Shown here: one piece after another, positions 45,012 to 53,940 of the stretch
How the letters are laid out: each line of letters starts with the position of its first letter
How positions within the stretch are numbered: the stretch's first letter is position 1
DNA from: Terrimesophilobacter sp964651535
GTDB taxonomy: Bacteria; Actinomycetota; Actinomycetes; Actinomycetales; Microbacteriaceae
DNA: 64,000 nt
Assembly: GCA_964651535.1 (NCBI GenBank)
Contig: CAZYYE010000002.1
Coordinates: forward strand, 620,001-684,000
Direction of reading: 5' to 3'
Program-made: the position numbers and the translations under genes
Notes under the pieces: model-generated
Database searches by the model: none
Told to the model about the DNA's origin: nothing
Seen by the model: the letters and a program-made list of their open reading frames with translations, nothing else

Positions 45012-45995
45012 ATGAAGATCCTCGTCACCGGCGGCGCCGGATTCATCGGCTCGAACTTTGTGCGACGCACCCTCGAGGATGCCTATCCCGGCCTCGGCGG
45101 CGCGGATGTCGTCGTCCTGGATGCCCTCACGTACTCCGGCAACCTGGAGAACGTCAGTCCCGTCGCCGACTCCCCCCGCTACTCCTTCGTGCACGGCGAC
45201 ATCCGGGACTCCGAGCTGCTCGACACGATCCTCCCGGGTGTCGATGCCGTCGTTCATTTCGCGGCCGAGTCGCACGTCGACCGTTCCGTGCGCGACGCCT
45301 CGATTTTCGTGGAGACGAACGTTCTCGGCACCCAGCGCCTGCTCGACGCTTCACTGCGGGCAGGAGTCTCCCGGTTCGTGCACGTGTCCACGGACGAGGT
45401 GTACGGATCCATCGCGGAGGGCTCGTGGGATGAGGACCGCGCGCTCGAGCCGAACTCGCCGTACTCGGCGTCGAAAGCCGGAAGCGACCTGCTCGTCCGC
45501 AGCTACGTGAAAACCCACGGGTTGAACGCGTCCATCACCCGGTGTTCGAACAACTACGGCCCGTACCATTTCCCCGAGAAGGTCATCCCGCTGTTCGTCA
45601 CGAACCTCATTGACGACGCGCATGTGCCGCTCTACGGCGAGGGCAACAACATTCGGGACTGGCTGCACGTCGACGACCACTGCCGCGGGATCGCGCTCGT
45701 TCTCGAAGGGGGCCGGGCCGGAGAGGTGTACAACATCGGCGGCGGCACCGAGCTTACGAACAAGGAACTCACGGGACTGCTCCTGGAGGCGACGGGCAGG
45801 GACTGGTCGTATGTCGACCACGTCGAAGACCGCAAAGGACACGACTTGCGGTATTCGGTGGACATTTCGAAGATTTCGACAGAACTCGGCTACGCACCGC
45901 AGGTCCCGTTCGAGGAGGGTCTCGCGGATGTCGTGCAGTGGTACCGCGACAACCGCGACTGGTGGGAACCGCTCAAACACCGCGCAGCCCTGTAG
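45012..45995 (+). CDS. rmlB: dTDP-glucose 4,6-dehydratase
   Basis: A 327-residue extended SDR and second enzyme of dTDP-L-rhamnose synthesis. TGGAGFIGSNFVRRTL is the NAD site, HVSTDEVYGSI the conserved Thr-Asp-Glu (dehydration) and YSASKAGSDLLVR the Tyr/Lys pair. The downstream TA module separates it from rmlD. A half-site of the TA operator overlaps its stop codon. Confidence 0.95.
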   Translation: MKILVTGGAGFIGSNFVRRTLEDAYPGLGGADVVVLDALTYSGNLENVSPVADSPRYSFVHGDIRDSELLDTILPGVDAVVHFAAESHVDRSVRDASIFVETNVLGTQRLLDASLRAGVSRFVHVSTDEVYGSIAEGSWDEDRALEPNSPYSASKAGSDLLVRSYVKTHGLNASITRCSNNYGPYHFPEKVIPLFVTNLIDDAHVPLYGEGNNIRDWLHVDDHCRGIALVLEGGRAGEVYNIGGGTELTNKELTGLLLEATGRDWSYVDHVEDRKGHDLRYSVDISKISTELGYAPQVPFEEGLADVVQWYRDNRDWWEPLKHRAAL

Positions 45996-46034
45996 CCAGT
46001 GCGACCTGTAGCCATCCGGCTACACCCTGCTACA
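45991..46034. promoter_or_regulatory. Operator palindrome of the toxin-antitoxin genes
   Basis: TGTAGCC-ATCC-GGCTACA (46007-46024) is a perfect inverted repeat with 7-base arms. Flanking half-sites are TGTAGCC at 45991 and TGCTACA at 46028. It sits 19 bases before the antitoxin ATG, the usual place for autoregulation by the antitoxin or complex. Confidence 0.68.
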
Positions 46035-46042
46035 CTTTGGGG

Positions 46043-46294
46043 ATGTCTTTCGTCCCCGTGCGCGAATTGCGCAACAACACCGCGGCCGTCATCGAGCGTG
46101 CACGTCGAGGCGAGGACATCACCATCACCGTCAATGGAGTTGCTTCCGCACGGCTCATTCCCATTTCTCCCGGCAAGCGCGAGTTCCTCACTACCGCGGA
46201 CCTTATCGCATTGAAACCTCACCGGCCCGTCACAGAGCCACATCCCCACGACGAGTGGGACGACAACACGGACGACTTGGGTCCGATCCAATGA
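46043..46294 (+). CDS. Antitoxin, Phd/YefM-like (VapB role)
   Basis: An 83-residue protein. The N-terminal part, MSFVPVRELRNNTAAVIERA, resembles the Phd/YefM DNA-binding fold (strand, then RNN-type helix), followed by DITITVNGVASARLIPI. The C-terminal tail is acidic and probably disordered (DEWDDNTDDLG), as expected for toxin wrapping. ATG 46043 fits the fold; longer upstream starts lack homology. It overlaps the toxin gene by four bases (ATGA). Confidence 0.84.
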   Translation: MSFVPVRELRNNTAAVIERARRGEDITITVNGVASARLIPISPGKREFLTTADLIALKPHRPVTEPHPHDEWDDNTDDLGPIQ

Positions 46295-46704
46295 CGCGAG
46301 CACTCCCGTTGAAGAGGGGACTCCTCGACACGAGCGTGTTTATCGCCCTTGAGCAGGGCCGGGAACTCGACTACGGGAGTCTGCCGCTCGAGCAGCTTGT
46401 GAGCGTGATCACTCGAGCAGAGTTGTTCGCTGGAGTCCACGCTGCCAGATCTGCTGATGTGCGTGCCATCAGGCTTTCCACCATCGAATCACTGGCCGGA
46501 TTCGACATACTTTCAGCGAACTCAGCTGCGGCCACGCGATGGGGAGAGCTTCGCCACGCCGTTTCAGCGGCAGGGCGACGCGCTAATGTGAATGATCTGT
46601 GGATTGCTGGAATTGCCCTCGCGAACCACCTTCCCGTGGTCACGCAGGGCAACGATTTCGACGTCATCGCCAAACTCAGCGACCTGACCATCATCAAGGT
46701 GTGA
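46291..46704 (+). CDS. PIN-domain toxin, VapC-type ribonuclease
   Basis: A 137-residue PIN domain. The acidic metal-binding residues are in place: Asp13 (GLLDTSVFIAL), Glu44 (ITRAELFAG), Asp102 (NDLWIAGIAL) and Asp122 (TQGNDFDVIA). PIN toxins cleave RNA when freed from the antitoxin. The ATG start overlaps the antitoxin stop. The pair lies between rmlB and rmlD and is probably a small inserted module. Confidence 0.88.
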   Translation: MTRALPLKRGLLDTSVFIALEQGRELDYGSLPLEQLVSVITRAELFAGVHAARSADVRAIRLSTIESLAGFDILSANSAAATRWGELRHAVSAAGRRANVNDLWIAGIALANHLPVVTQGNDFDVIAKLSDLTIIKV

Positions 46705-46711
46705 TGCGGAC

Positions 46712-47560
46712 ATGACCATTCTCATCACAGGCGCGAACGGCATGCTCGGGCACGATTTGCAACAGGTGCTGTCGGGCCGGTCCGTGACGGCACTCGGGCG
46801 AGCTGACCTCGACGTCACTGACCGCGACGCCGTTGACTCCGCGGTCGTAGGACACCGAGTCGTCATCAACTGCGCGGCATACACGCGGGTCGATGACGCG
46901 GAAAGCGACGAGGATGCTGCGTTCGCCGTGAACGCGATGGGCGCGGGATACCTCGCGGAGTCGGCCGCCCTGAACGGTGCGAAGCTCATTCAGCTCTCGA
47001 CCGATTACGTGTTCGACGGGACCGCAACGACTCCGTACCCAGAAGGCGCGTCGCGGAATCCCGTATCCGCGTACGGCCGCACCAAGGCGGAGGGCGAACG
47101 GCTCGCGCTCGAGTTGAACCCGGACGGCACGAGCATCCTCCGAACGGCGTGGCTGTACGGCGCGCACGGCCCGAACTTCCCGAAAACCATGATGCGCCTG
47201 GCCGCCGCCAATGACACCCTCAACGTCGTCGACGACCAACGCGGCCAACCGACGTGGACGCTCGATGTCGCCCGGCGCATCGCCGCCATGCTCGACGCGG
47301 ATGTGCCGCCCGGCATTTACCACGCGACCAATTCGGGCACCACGACCTGGTTCGAGTTCGCGCAGGAAGTCTTCCGGCGTGCCGGGCTCGACCCTGCGCG
47401 CATCCATCCGATCCCGAGCGCGCAGTTTCCCCGACCGGCTCCGCGCCCGGCCTACTCCGTGCTCGGTCACGATGCGTGGAGTACTGTTGGGCTCGCCCCG
47501 ATGAGGGATTGGACTGACGCGTTCACGGATGCCGTGGCGCAGGGGGTGCTGGACACATGA
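46712..47560 (+). CDS. rmlD: dTDP-4-dehydrorhamnose reductase
   Basis: A 282-residue NAD(P)H-dependent SDR and last step of dTDP-L-rhamnose synthesis. TGANGMLGHDL at the N-terminus, STDYVFDGT (catalytic Thr/Ser region) near residue 100 and YGRTKAEGE (Tyr/Lys) near residue 125 are visible. It begins 8 bases after the toxin stop and overlaps the next glycosyltransferase by four bases, so it may be transcribed with the TA pair. Confidence 0.94.
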   Translation: MTILITGANGMLGHDLQQVLSGRSVTALGRADLDVTDRDAVDSAVVGHRVVINCAAYTRVDDAESDEDAAFAVNAMGAGYLAESAALNGAKLIQLSTDYVFDGTATTPYPEGASRNPVSAYGRTKAEGERLALELNPDGTSILRTAWLYGAHGPNFPKTMMRLAAANDTLNVVDDQRGQPTWTLDVARRIAAMLDADVPPGIYHATNSGTTTWFEFAQEVFRRAGLDPARIHPIPSAQFPRPAPRPAYSVLGHDAWSTVGLAPMRDWTDAFTDAVAQGVLDT

Positions 47561-48699
47561 CGACCACGCTGAGCGTCATCGTCGACCCGATGCTCACCAA
47601 CGCGACAGACGGAATCGGCCGTTACACGGAAGAGCTCACTCGCGAACTCATTCAGGTCGCGCCACCGGGCTGCAGCGTCGAAGCGATTGTTTCGTCGTCG
47701 AGCGTGGACGACTATGCGCGGCTGCACACGCTGTTGCCGGGGCTGGGCCGGCTCGCGAAGGGCCGCCTGAACCACAAGCAGCAGTCAGCGCTCTGGCGGT
47801 ACGGTTTCGGCAGCATCCGCGGGAAGGGGATGGTTCACGCGACGAGCCTGCTCGCCCCCCTGAGCAAACACGACCGGTTGAACAACGAGGCAGACCAGAT
47901 CGTGGTGACGATCCATGACGTCGCGGCATGGACGCATCCCGAATTGCTCGACTCCCGCAACGCCGCCCGGCAGAAAGCTCTGGCGCGGCGCGCACACCGA
48001 TTCGCCGACGCGGTCGTGGTTCCGACGCACTCCGTCGCTTCGCAACTGGGCGAGATCATGAACTTCGGGGACCGGATCCGGGTGATCGGCGGCGCGGTGA
48101 GCTCCAAACTTCTGCTCCCCGTCGACGCGGATGACCGTGCGGCGCGACTCGGCCTGCCGCCGCGGTACATTCTGAGCATCGGGGCACCGGATGCGCGCAA
48201 GGGAATCCCCGCGCTCATCGCCTCTCTTGCTCACCCGGAATCCGCCGACCTTCCGCTGCTCATTGCCGGGCCGGGCGGCGCAGCGGATGTCGATGCGGCC
48301 ACGCTCGCCGCGGAAGCGGGGCTCGCGAAGGACCGGGTGAGAACGCTCGGATTCCTCGCCGACGCCGACCTGGCCGTCGCGCTCAACCGGGCCACGGTGT
48401 TCGCGTTCCCGAGCATCGTCGAAGGTTTCGGACTGCCGCTCGTTGAAGCATTCCACTTCGGCGCGCCGGTCGTGCATTCGGATGAGCCCGCCGTGCTCGA
48501 GGTGTCCGCCGGGGCGGGAATCGCCGTCCCGCGGGACGACGAAGCCGGCTACCCGGGGCGCCTCGCCGGTGCCATCGCCGAGGTTGCCGGCAATCCCGAG
48601 CTCGCCGAGCGGCTGCACTTCCAGGGACTCGACCGGGCCCGCGCGTTCAGCTGGAGCGACTCCGCGCACAAAGTGTGGCAGCTCCACGCCGACCTGTAG
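47557..48699 (+). CDS. Glycosyltransferase family 4
   Basis: A 380-residue GT-B enzyme with DPMLTNATDGIGRYTEELTR, an HDVAAWTHPELLDSRNA region, and a donor domain with YILSIGAPDARKGIPALI near residue 208. The EX7E-type donor motif appears as PSIVEGFGLPLVEAF. It is coupled to rmlD, so transfer of rhamnose or mannose is likely but not shown. The repeat array begins just after its stop. Confidence 0.86.
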   Translation: MTTTLSVIVDPMLTNATDGIGRYTEELTRELIQVAPPGCSVEAIVSSSSVDDYARLHTLLPGLGRLAKGRLNHKQQSALWRYGFGSIRGKGMVHATSLLAPLSKHDRLNNEADQIVVTIHDVAAWTHPELLDSRNAARQKALARRAHRFADAVVVPTHSVASQLGEIMNFGDRIRVIGGAVSSKLLLPVDADDRAARLGLPPRYILSIGAPDARKGIPALIASLAHPESADLPLLIAGPGGAADVDAATLAAEAGLAKDRVRTLGFLADADLAVALNRATVFAFPSIVEGFGLPLVEAFHFGAPVVHSDEPAVLEVSAGAGIAVPRDDEAGYPGRLAGAIAEVAGNPELAERLHFQGLDRARAFSWSDSAHKVWQLHADL

Positions 48700-48706
48700 G
48701 CGCCCC

Positions 48707-48934
48707 GCTCCCTGAGGAAGGCGCGCAGCGCCTGGGCCCCGCTCCCTGAGGAAGGCGCGCAGCGCCTGTCTCGAAGGGAGCCGCAAGTCACTGTATTGCT
48801 CCCTTCGAGACGCGCTTCGCGCTCCTCAGGGAGCGGTGCTGCACGCGCTTCGCGCTCCTCAGGGAGCGGTGCTGCACGCGCTTCGCGCTCCTCAGGTAGC
48901 GGTGCTGCACGCGCTTCGCGCTCCTCAGGGAGCC
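48707..48934. repeat. Intergenic repeat array: 34-bp and 33-bp tandem copies with long inverted repeat
   Basis: Two copies of GCTCCCTGAGGAAGGCGCGC begin at 48707 and 48741 (34-bp period). On the other arm, four copies of ACGCGCTTCGCGCTCCTCAG begin at 48810, 48843, 48876 and 48909 (33-bp period). The arms are inverted: GTCTCGAAGGGAGC (48768-48781) pairs perfectly with GCTCCCTTCGAGAC (48798-48811) over a 16-base loop. It lies between two convergent genes and may end both transcripts. Similar motifs are, from memory, scattered in Microbacteriaceae genomes. Confidence 0.9.
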
Positions 48935-48939
48935 CGGAC

Positions 48940-50283
48940 TCAGGGAGCGGGCGTCGGGGTTTCCGTCTGCCCCGCGATCGCCTCGGCGAGCGCCGCTTCG
49001 ATCTTGTCGTAGTCGGGGAAGGCGGGACTGAACTCGGGGGGAACAAGCTCGAGCCTCGTAACGGGTAGCTCACGCGCCTTCGACGCGAGCTCGGTAAACA
49101 GCCCCAGCATGACAGAAGGGATGTCCGTCTTCACGACGTGCGTGCCGGCTTCGGCAACCGCCTGAAACTTGAGCAGGACGTTGGCGGGCACGAACCCGCG
49201 CAGAATCGCCTCCTGCACATCGCGTTGCCGGGACATCCGCGCGAAGTCCGTGCTTTCGTAGCGCGACCGTGCGTACCAGAGCGCCGTGTGCCCGTCGAGG
49301 TGCTGCTCTCCCGCCTCGACCCAGCCGAACGGTTTCGCGCCCGGGATCGCGGCGGCGAGCGGAGTCCGCTCCGGCACGTCGAGAGTGATTCCGCCGAGCG
49401 CATCGATCAGCTCGACGAAACCCTGCATGTCGATGAGCACGAAGTATTGGATCGTGAGGCCGAGGACTCCCTGCACCGAATCGCGCATCGCCTCAATTCC
49501 GGGGAGCGAACCGCGCCGTTCGGCGTCCGGGTAGAGCTCGGGGTTCTCTTCCCCGTAGGAGTAGAGATAGTCGATGAGGCACTCGTCGCCGCAGTCGTAC
49601 CCGTTCGGGAATGGCCCGTAAAGCGGCGAGCCTCCGGAGAAGCGGATGCGCTCCAGGTTCCGCGGAATTCCGATGAGCACGGTCGCGCCGGTGCGCGCAT
49701 CGATGCTCGCGACAGAAATGCTGTCCGGGCGCAACCCGTCGCGATCCGGGCCCGCGTCCCCGCCGAGAAGCAGGATGTTGTACCGGCCATCCACCGGCGG
49801 CGTGTAGTCGCTATTGCTGAAGATCGCCGAAATCGCCGAGCGGGCCGAACCGGCGACGACCGAGCCATAACCGGCCACCCCGGACGCGCCGACGAGTCCC
49901 ACGATCGCGAATCCGGCCACGAAGCCCCGGGCGATCGGCCGGATCCGGATCAGCCGCACGAGCCGCAGGGTGTCGAGCGTGAGCAGAACCCACAGGAGCG
50001 CATAGGCGATGAGCACACCCTGAAGCAGGCCGAGCACGAGCGGAATGGAGAACATCGAGTACACGGCGACCGGCCACACCAGCACGAGGACGAGCAGCAG
50101 GACGGCCGCCCCCCACAGGACGAACGTCGTGACCACGCCGAACTTGCCGAGCCTGCGGTTGCCCGCCAGCAGTTGCGCCGAACCCGGGATCAGCAGGTTG
50201 AGCGCGACGAGCCACCACGCCCTTCTGCGCATCGCATCGGGCGAGGAGGTATCGGGAACTCGAACGGAGCTCGTGGCACTCAC
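48940..50283 (-). CDS. LCP-family (LytR-CpsA-Psr) glycopolymer ligase
   Basis: A 447-residue protein with about four N-terminal membrane helices (residues 25-140) and an extracytoplasmic LCP domain. The latter shows YNILLLGGDAGPDRDGLRPDS, a catalytic-type IGIPRNLERI near residue 225, and the YARSRYESTDFARMSRQRD motif near residue 365 that binds the lipid pyrophosphate. LCP proteins transfer lipid-linked polymers to peptidoglycan. The C-terminus ends in a short Thr/Pro tail. The start overlaps the purE stop by four bases, so the operon is purK-purE-LCP. Confidence 0.93.
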   Translation of the reverse strand: MSATSSVRVPDTSSPDAMRRRAWWLVALNLLIPGSAQLLAGNRRLGKFGVVTTFVLWGAAVLLLVLVLVWPVAVYSMFSIPLVLGLLQGVLIAYALLWVLLTLDTLRLVRLIRIRPIARGFVAGFAIVGLVGASGVAGYGSVVAGSARSAISAIFSNSDYTPPVDGRYNILLLGGDAGPDRDGLRPDSISVASIDARTGATVLIGIPRNLERIRFSGGSPLYGPFPNGYDCGDECLIDYLYSYGEENPELYPDAERRGSLPGIEAMRDSVQGVLGLTIQYFVLIDMQGFVELIDALGGITLDVPERTPLAAAIPGAKPFGWVEAGEQHLDGHTALWYARSRYESTDFARMSRQRDVQEAILRGFVPANVLLKFQAVAEAGTHVVKTDIPSVMLGLFTELASKARELPVTRLELVPPEFSPAFPDYDKIEAALAEAIAGQTETPTPAP

Positions 50284-50783
50284 AGTGTCGACTTGAGGGC
50301 GGCGTTCTTCGCCGCGATCGAATCTTCAAGGCTCTTCGCGAAGTCCTCGAGCCGTACCGCCAGCGCGGGGTCGGACGCGGCGAGCATCCGGATGGCCAGC
50401 AACCCCGCGTTGCGCGCCCCACCGATGGACACGGTCGCAACTGGCACGCCGGCGGGCATTTGGACAATGGAAAGCAGCGAATCCAGCCCATCGAGCCTGG
50501 CCAGCGGCACGGGCACACCGATCACGGGAAGCGTGGTGACCGAGGCGAGCATCCCCGGCAAGTGAGCGGCCCCGCCCGCGCCGGCGATGATGCTCCGCAA
50601 CCCGCGGCCTGCCGCCGCTTTACCCCACGCGATCATCCGGTCCGGTGTGCGGTGAGCGGACAGCACCTCGACTTCGTGGGGCACCCCGAACTCGGTGAGC
50701 ACTGTGGCCGCGTGGCTCATGACGTTCCAGTCGGAATCGGAGCCCATGACGACCGCGACGAGCGGTTTTGGCATGTTTCCCAT
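50280..50783 (-). CDS. purE: N5-carboxyaminoimidazole ribonucleotide mutase
   Basis: A 167-residue class I PurE, converting N5-CAIR to CAIR in purine synthesis. Motifs: VMGSDSDWNVM at the N-terminus, VLSAHRTPDRM near residue 45 with the catalytic His, and IAGAGGAAHLPGMLAS near residue 68. ATG 50783 or, three codons on, ATG 50774 could start it. It is coupled with purK upstream (8 bp). Confidence 0.96.
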   Translation of the reverse strand: MGNMPKPLVAVVMGSDSDWNVMSHAATVLTEFGVPHEVEVLSAHRTPDRMIAWGKAAAGRGLRSIIAGAGGAAHLPGMLASVTTLPVIGVPVPLARLDGLDSLLSIVQMPAGVPVATVSIGGARNAGLLAIRMLAASDPALAVRLEDFAKSLEDSIAAKNAALKSTL

Positions 50784-50791
50784 GGTATTGG

Positions 50792-51922
50792 TCAGTCGCT
50801 CAACTGGGCCGCCGCGGCGCGCGCGTCGTAAGCGACCTCGTCCAGGTCCTCGCCCGTCGCGGTCACGTGCCCGATCTTGCGGCCGGGCCGCGGCGCCTTC
50901 CCGTAGTTGTGAACCTTCACGGTCGGGTGATCCTCGAACACGGCCGGATAGCGGTCAGCCAGTGCGCCGGATGCCGGCCCGCCGAGGATGTTCACCATGA
51001 CGCTCCACGGCTGCACGCAGCCCGTGGCGCCGAGCGGCAGGTCGAGGACCGCACGCAAGTGCTGCTCGAACTGGCTCGTCGTGGACCCCTCGATGCTCCA
51101 GTGCCCCGAGTTGTGCGGGCGCATCGCGAGTTCGTTGACGAGGATGCGGTCATCCATCGTCTCGAACAGCTCGACCGCGAGGACACCCGTGACCTCCAGG
51201 CCCTCGGCGATTCCGATCGCGACGTCGGATGCGACCTGCGCGAGCTTCCCCGCGGCGGATGGCGCCGGAGCGATGACTTCCGCGCACACGCCGTCGCGCT
51301 GGATGCTTTCCACGACCGGCCACGCGGTGACCTCGCCGGACGGGCGGCGGGCCACGGATTGGGCGAGCTCGCGACGGAAGTCCACGAGCTCCTCGGCAAG
51401 CAGGAATCCGCCGTTCGCGTCCTCGGCGAGCGCCATGAACCAGTCATCCGCTTCGTGGGCGGCGCGCACAACACGCACACCTTTGCCGTCGTACCCGCCC
51501 CGCGCCGTCTTGACGACCGCGACGCCTCCGGTGCCGGCGATAAAGTCGGCAAGCTCCGTCGCGTCTGCGACGGCGGCCCAGCGCGGAACGGGCATCCCCA
51601 GTTCGGTCAGCTTTTCTCGCATCAGAATCTTGTCCTGCGCGTATCTGAGCGCATCCGGCCCCGGCCGAACGGCGACCCCGGCGTCGACGAGCGCCCGGAG
51701 GACGGACTGCGGCACGTGTTCGTGGTCGAACGTCACGACGTCGACGGTCGAAGCGAACCGGAGAACCTCGTCGACGTCGCGGTAGTCGCCGACGCCGGTC
51801 GCCGCGAGCTCGGCAGCCATCCCCTCGCTCTCAGCCAGGACGCGCAACTCGATACCGAGGTTGATTGCCGCGGGAATCATCATTCGCGCAAGCTGGCCGC
51901 CTCCGATGACTCCTACTTTCAT
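50792..51922 (-). CDS. purK: 5-(carboxyamino)imidazole ribonucleotide synthase
   Basis: A 376-residue ATP-grasp enzyme that makes N5-CAIR from AIR, ATP and bicarbonate. It starts GVIGGGQLARMMIPAA, has TFDHEHVPQSVL near residue 75 and the closing RPHNSGHWSIEG near residue 267. ATG 51922 is preceded by AAGGGGAG; an upstream in-frame start would add 12 residues and is less likely. Confidence 0.96.
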   Translation of the reverse strand: MKVGVIGGGQLARMMIPAAINLGIELRVLAESEGMAAELAATGVGDYRDVDEVLRFASTVDVVTFDHEHVPQSVLRALVDAGVAVRPGPDALRYAQDKILMREKLTELGMPVPRWAAVADATELADFIAGTGGVAVVKTARGGYDGKGVRVVRAAHEADDWFMALAEDANGGFLLAEELVDFRRELAQSVARRPSGEVTAWPVVESIQRDGVCAEVIAPAPSAAGKLAQVASDVAIGIAEGLEVTGVLAVELFETMDDRILVNELAMRPHNSGHWSIEGSTTSQFEQHLRAVLDLPLGATGCVQPWSVMVNILGGPASGALADRYPAVFEDHPTVKVHNYGKAPRPGRKIGHVTATGEDLDEVAYDARAAAAQLSD

Positions 51923-52077
51923 GCCGCAGCTCCCCTTGTCGGATTCACGCTCGCACATTCACGGTGCCACGTTCTCAGCATCGGTGCGAATTCACACCAT
52001 TAGACTTCGTACCGCCCGTGTCTATCTTTGCGTACCTTGGTGCGGCCGCGTCGAGATCCCCGGCAAGTGGAGGAACT

Positions 52078-52587
52078 GTGAGAGCACTTCTCGCGCAGCT
52101 CATGCGTTTCGGCGCCGTGGGCGCTGTCGGGTTCGTCGTGGATGTCGCCGTGTTCAATGTGCTGCGCGTGACCGTGTTCTCGCCCGAGAACATCCACGAA
52201 GGACCGGTGCTCGCGAAGGTTGTCTCCACGTCGATCGCGATCATCGTGAACTGGATCGGAAACCGGTACTGGACGTTCGGGCCCCACCGCCAGCCGCAGG
52301 CTCTTCGCGAGGGACTCGAGTTCGCTGTCGTGAGCCTCGGCGGAATGGCCATCGGGCTCGCGTGTCTGTGGTTCTCCCACTACGTGCTCGGATTCACCTC
52401 GCTTCTGGCCGACAATGTGTCGTCGAACATCGTCGGCCTCGCGCTCGGGACCGTGTTCCGTTTCTGGCTCTACCGTTCGTGGGTGTTCAAGCCGCGCACT
52501 GTCTCGCACGCGCAGCCGACCGAGGACGCGGTGCCGCACCCGCGCACCGCAACCGGGCCCATCCTGACTGCCCCCACCGCCGACTGA
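52078..52587 (+). CDS. GtrA-family membrane protein
   Basis: A 169-residue protein with four hydrophobic segments. It starts MRFGAVGAVGFVVDVAVFN and has the conserved NWIGNRYWTF between helices 2 and 3 and FWLYRSWVF near the end, typical of GtrA. GtrA proteins are thought to flip polyprenyl-phosphate sugars. The GTG start at 52078 follows GGAGGAACT by 0-2 bases, and an upstream in-frame ATG would add 38 residues without membrane character. It is divergent from purK. Confidence 0.87.
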   Translation: MRALLAQLMRFGAVGAVGFVVDVAVFNVLRVTVFSPENIHEGPVLAKVVSTSIAIIVNWIGNRYWTFGPHRQPQALREGLEFAVVSLGGMAIGLACLWFSHYVLGFTSLLADNVSSNIVGLALGTVFRFWLYRSWVFKPRTVSHAQPTEDAVPHPRTATGPILTAPTAD

Positions 52588-52590
52588 CTC

Positions 52591-53142
52591 TCAGTCGTCC
52601 TCCCAGACGATCGATTCGTCCGGTGCGCTCGATTCGGCCGCCTGCCGCCTCGCCGCTATCGGGTTGATGCTTCGTTCCATGAGGTCGTGCAGCGCGCCCT
52701 GAACGAGGTCCGCGTTCGGCACATCCTTCAGGACGACGGGGTGGTCCAGTCCGGTGTTGATCCGGACGTCGCCGCTCCCGAACATGCTCTGCAGCGCGTT
52801 CTTGCGCACCGTGATGTCGTAGCCGCGACTGTGGAGAAGTTCCTGGCGAACGCGAATGAAGAATCCGCGGCGCAGGACGATCCTGCGCGTCGTGATCGTG
52901 TACCGGCGGCCGAGCCAGTTGAGCAGCGGAAGCAGCCACAGCAGCACGACGACGAGCACTCCGCCGATCAGGACCGCCAGGTTCTGCCACGAGACGGCGA
53001 GGTTGCCGTACAGGTACGAGACGGCGCCGATAGCCCCGACGAGCACGACGGATGGCCAGAACAGGGCGCGCCCGTGGGAGCGCAGACTGGCAACGAGGTG
53101 CTCAGCTTCCTGCACCGTGCCCGTGGCACCAGGGTTGGCCAT
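52591..53142 (-). CDS. Bacterial PH-domain membrane protein
   Basis: A 183-residue protein with two membrane helices (about residues 27-46 and 50-72) and a C-terminal bacterial PH-like (YdbS/DUF304-type) domain: RRYTITTRRIVLRRGFF and ILHSRGYDITV-type strands, then GDVRINTGLDHPVVLKDV. Its function in the cell is unknown; its position between gtrA and birA is, from memory, common in related actinobacteria. It starts 3 bases after birA on the minus strand. Confidence 0.83.
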   Translation of the reverse strand: MANPGATGTVQEAEHLVASLRSHGRALFWPSVVLVGAIGAVSYLYGNLAVSWQNLAVLIGGVLVVVLLWLLPLLNWLGRRYTITTRRIVLRRGFFIRVRQELLHSRGYDITVRKNALQSMFGSGDVRINTGLDHPVVLKDVPNADLVQGALHDLMERSINPIAARRQAAESSAPDESIVWEDD

Positions 53143-53145
53143 GAA

Positions 53146-53940
53146 TCATTCATACCGCAGATGCGTCACGTCGCCCGCGGCGACAGTCTGCATCGCGCCG
53201 TTCGATCCGATACTGATGCGCAGACGTCCGGCCTCATCCAGGTCGATCGCTTTCCCCCTCAGCTGCGTGCCGTCGGGGAGTTCGACGCGAACCTCCTGAC
53301 CGAGCGTCGCGCACGCTTCGGAAACGCTCGTGCGGATGCCGGAGAGCGCGCCTTCTGCGACCGCTGCGGTGAACTCCGCCCACAGTTGCCTCAGTTCGCC
53401 GAGGTAGCCGGCGAGCGCGCGGTCGGCGAGCGCGGCCGCCGAACCGGAAACACCGTTGAGAGTGAGCGACGTCGCTGTCGGAACGGGAAGCGCCTCGGCG
53501 GAGATCGTGAGGTTGAGTCCCGCCCCTGCGATGACGGATTGTCCGTCGGGGAGCAGTTCGGAGAGCACGCCGCACACCTTGAGCCCCCCGATCTGAACGT
53601 CGTTCGGCCACTTGAGCGCGACCTGCCGGTCGGGAGCGAGCGCGCGGACGGCACGCGTCATGGCGAGGCCCGCGATGAGCGGAATCCAGCCGTACGCTCC
53701 AAGCTGCACTCCGGAATCCTGTGGACGCAGCAGAACGGATGCCGCAAGCGACGTGCCGGGAGGGGCCGCCCACGCGCGTCCGAGCCTCCCGCGCCCCGCG
53801 GTCTGGCTCGTGGTCGCGACGACGGTGAACTCCAGCGCGTCGCCTGCCTCGGCGAGGTCGGCGAGGTCGTCATTGGTCGAGTTCGTCTCGGCGAGCACGA
53901 CGAGTCGCGACGCCAAACCGGAGGCGAGAGGAAACTCCAT
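53146..53940 (-). CDS. birA: Biotin--[acetyl-CoA-carboxylase] ligase
   Basis: A 264-residue enzyme that attaches biotin to carboxyl carrier proteins. The ATP/biotin-binding loop AGRGRLGRAWAAPPGTSL near residue 50 and LKWPNDVQIGGLKVCG near residue 112 are clear. The N-terminal DNA-binding domain of E. coli BirA is absent, so it is a monofunctional ligase. It is functionally linked to the acyl-CoA carboxylase genes at 59485-61295. Confidence 0.93.
   Translation of the reverse strand: MEFPLASGLASRLVVLAETNSTNDDLADLAEAGDALEFTVVATTSQTAGRGRLGRAWAAPPGTSLAASVLLRPQDSGVQLGAYGWIPLIAGLAMTRAVRALAPDRQVALKWPNDVQIGGLKVCGVLSELLPDGQSVIAGAGLNLTISAEALPVPTATSLTLNGVSGSAAALADRALAGYLGELRQLWAEFTAAVAEGALSGIRTSVSEACATLGQEVRVELPDGTQLRGKAIDLDEAGRLRISIGSNGAMQTVAAGDVTHLRYE

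Noticed and set aside
48707..48934. CRISPR array
   Set aside because: The units are directly adjacent tandem copies with no unique spacers, and the arms are inverted.
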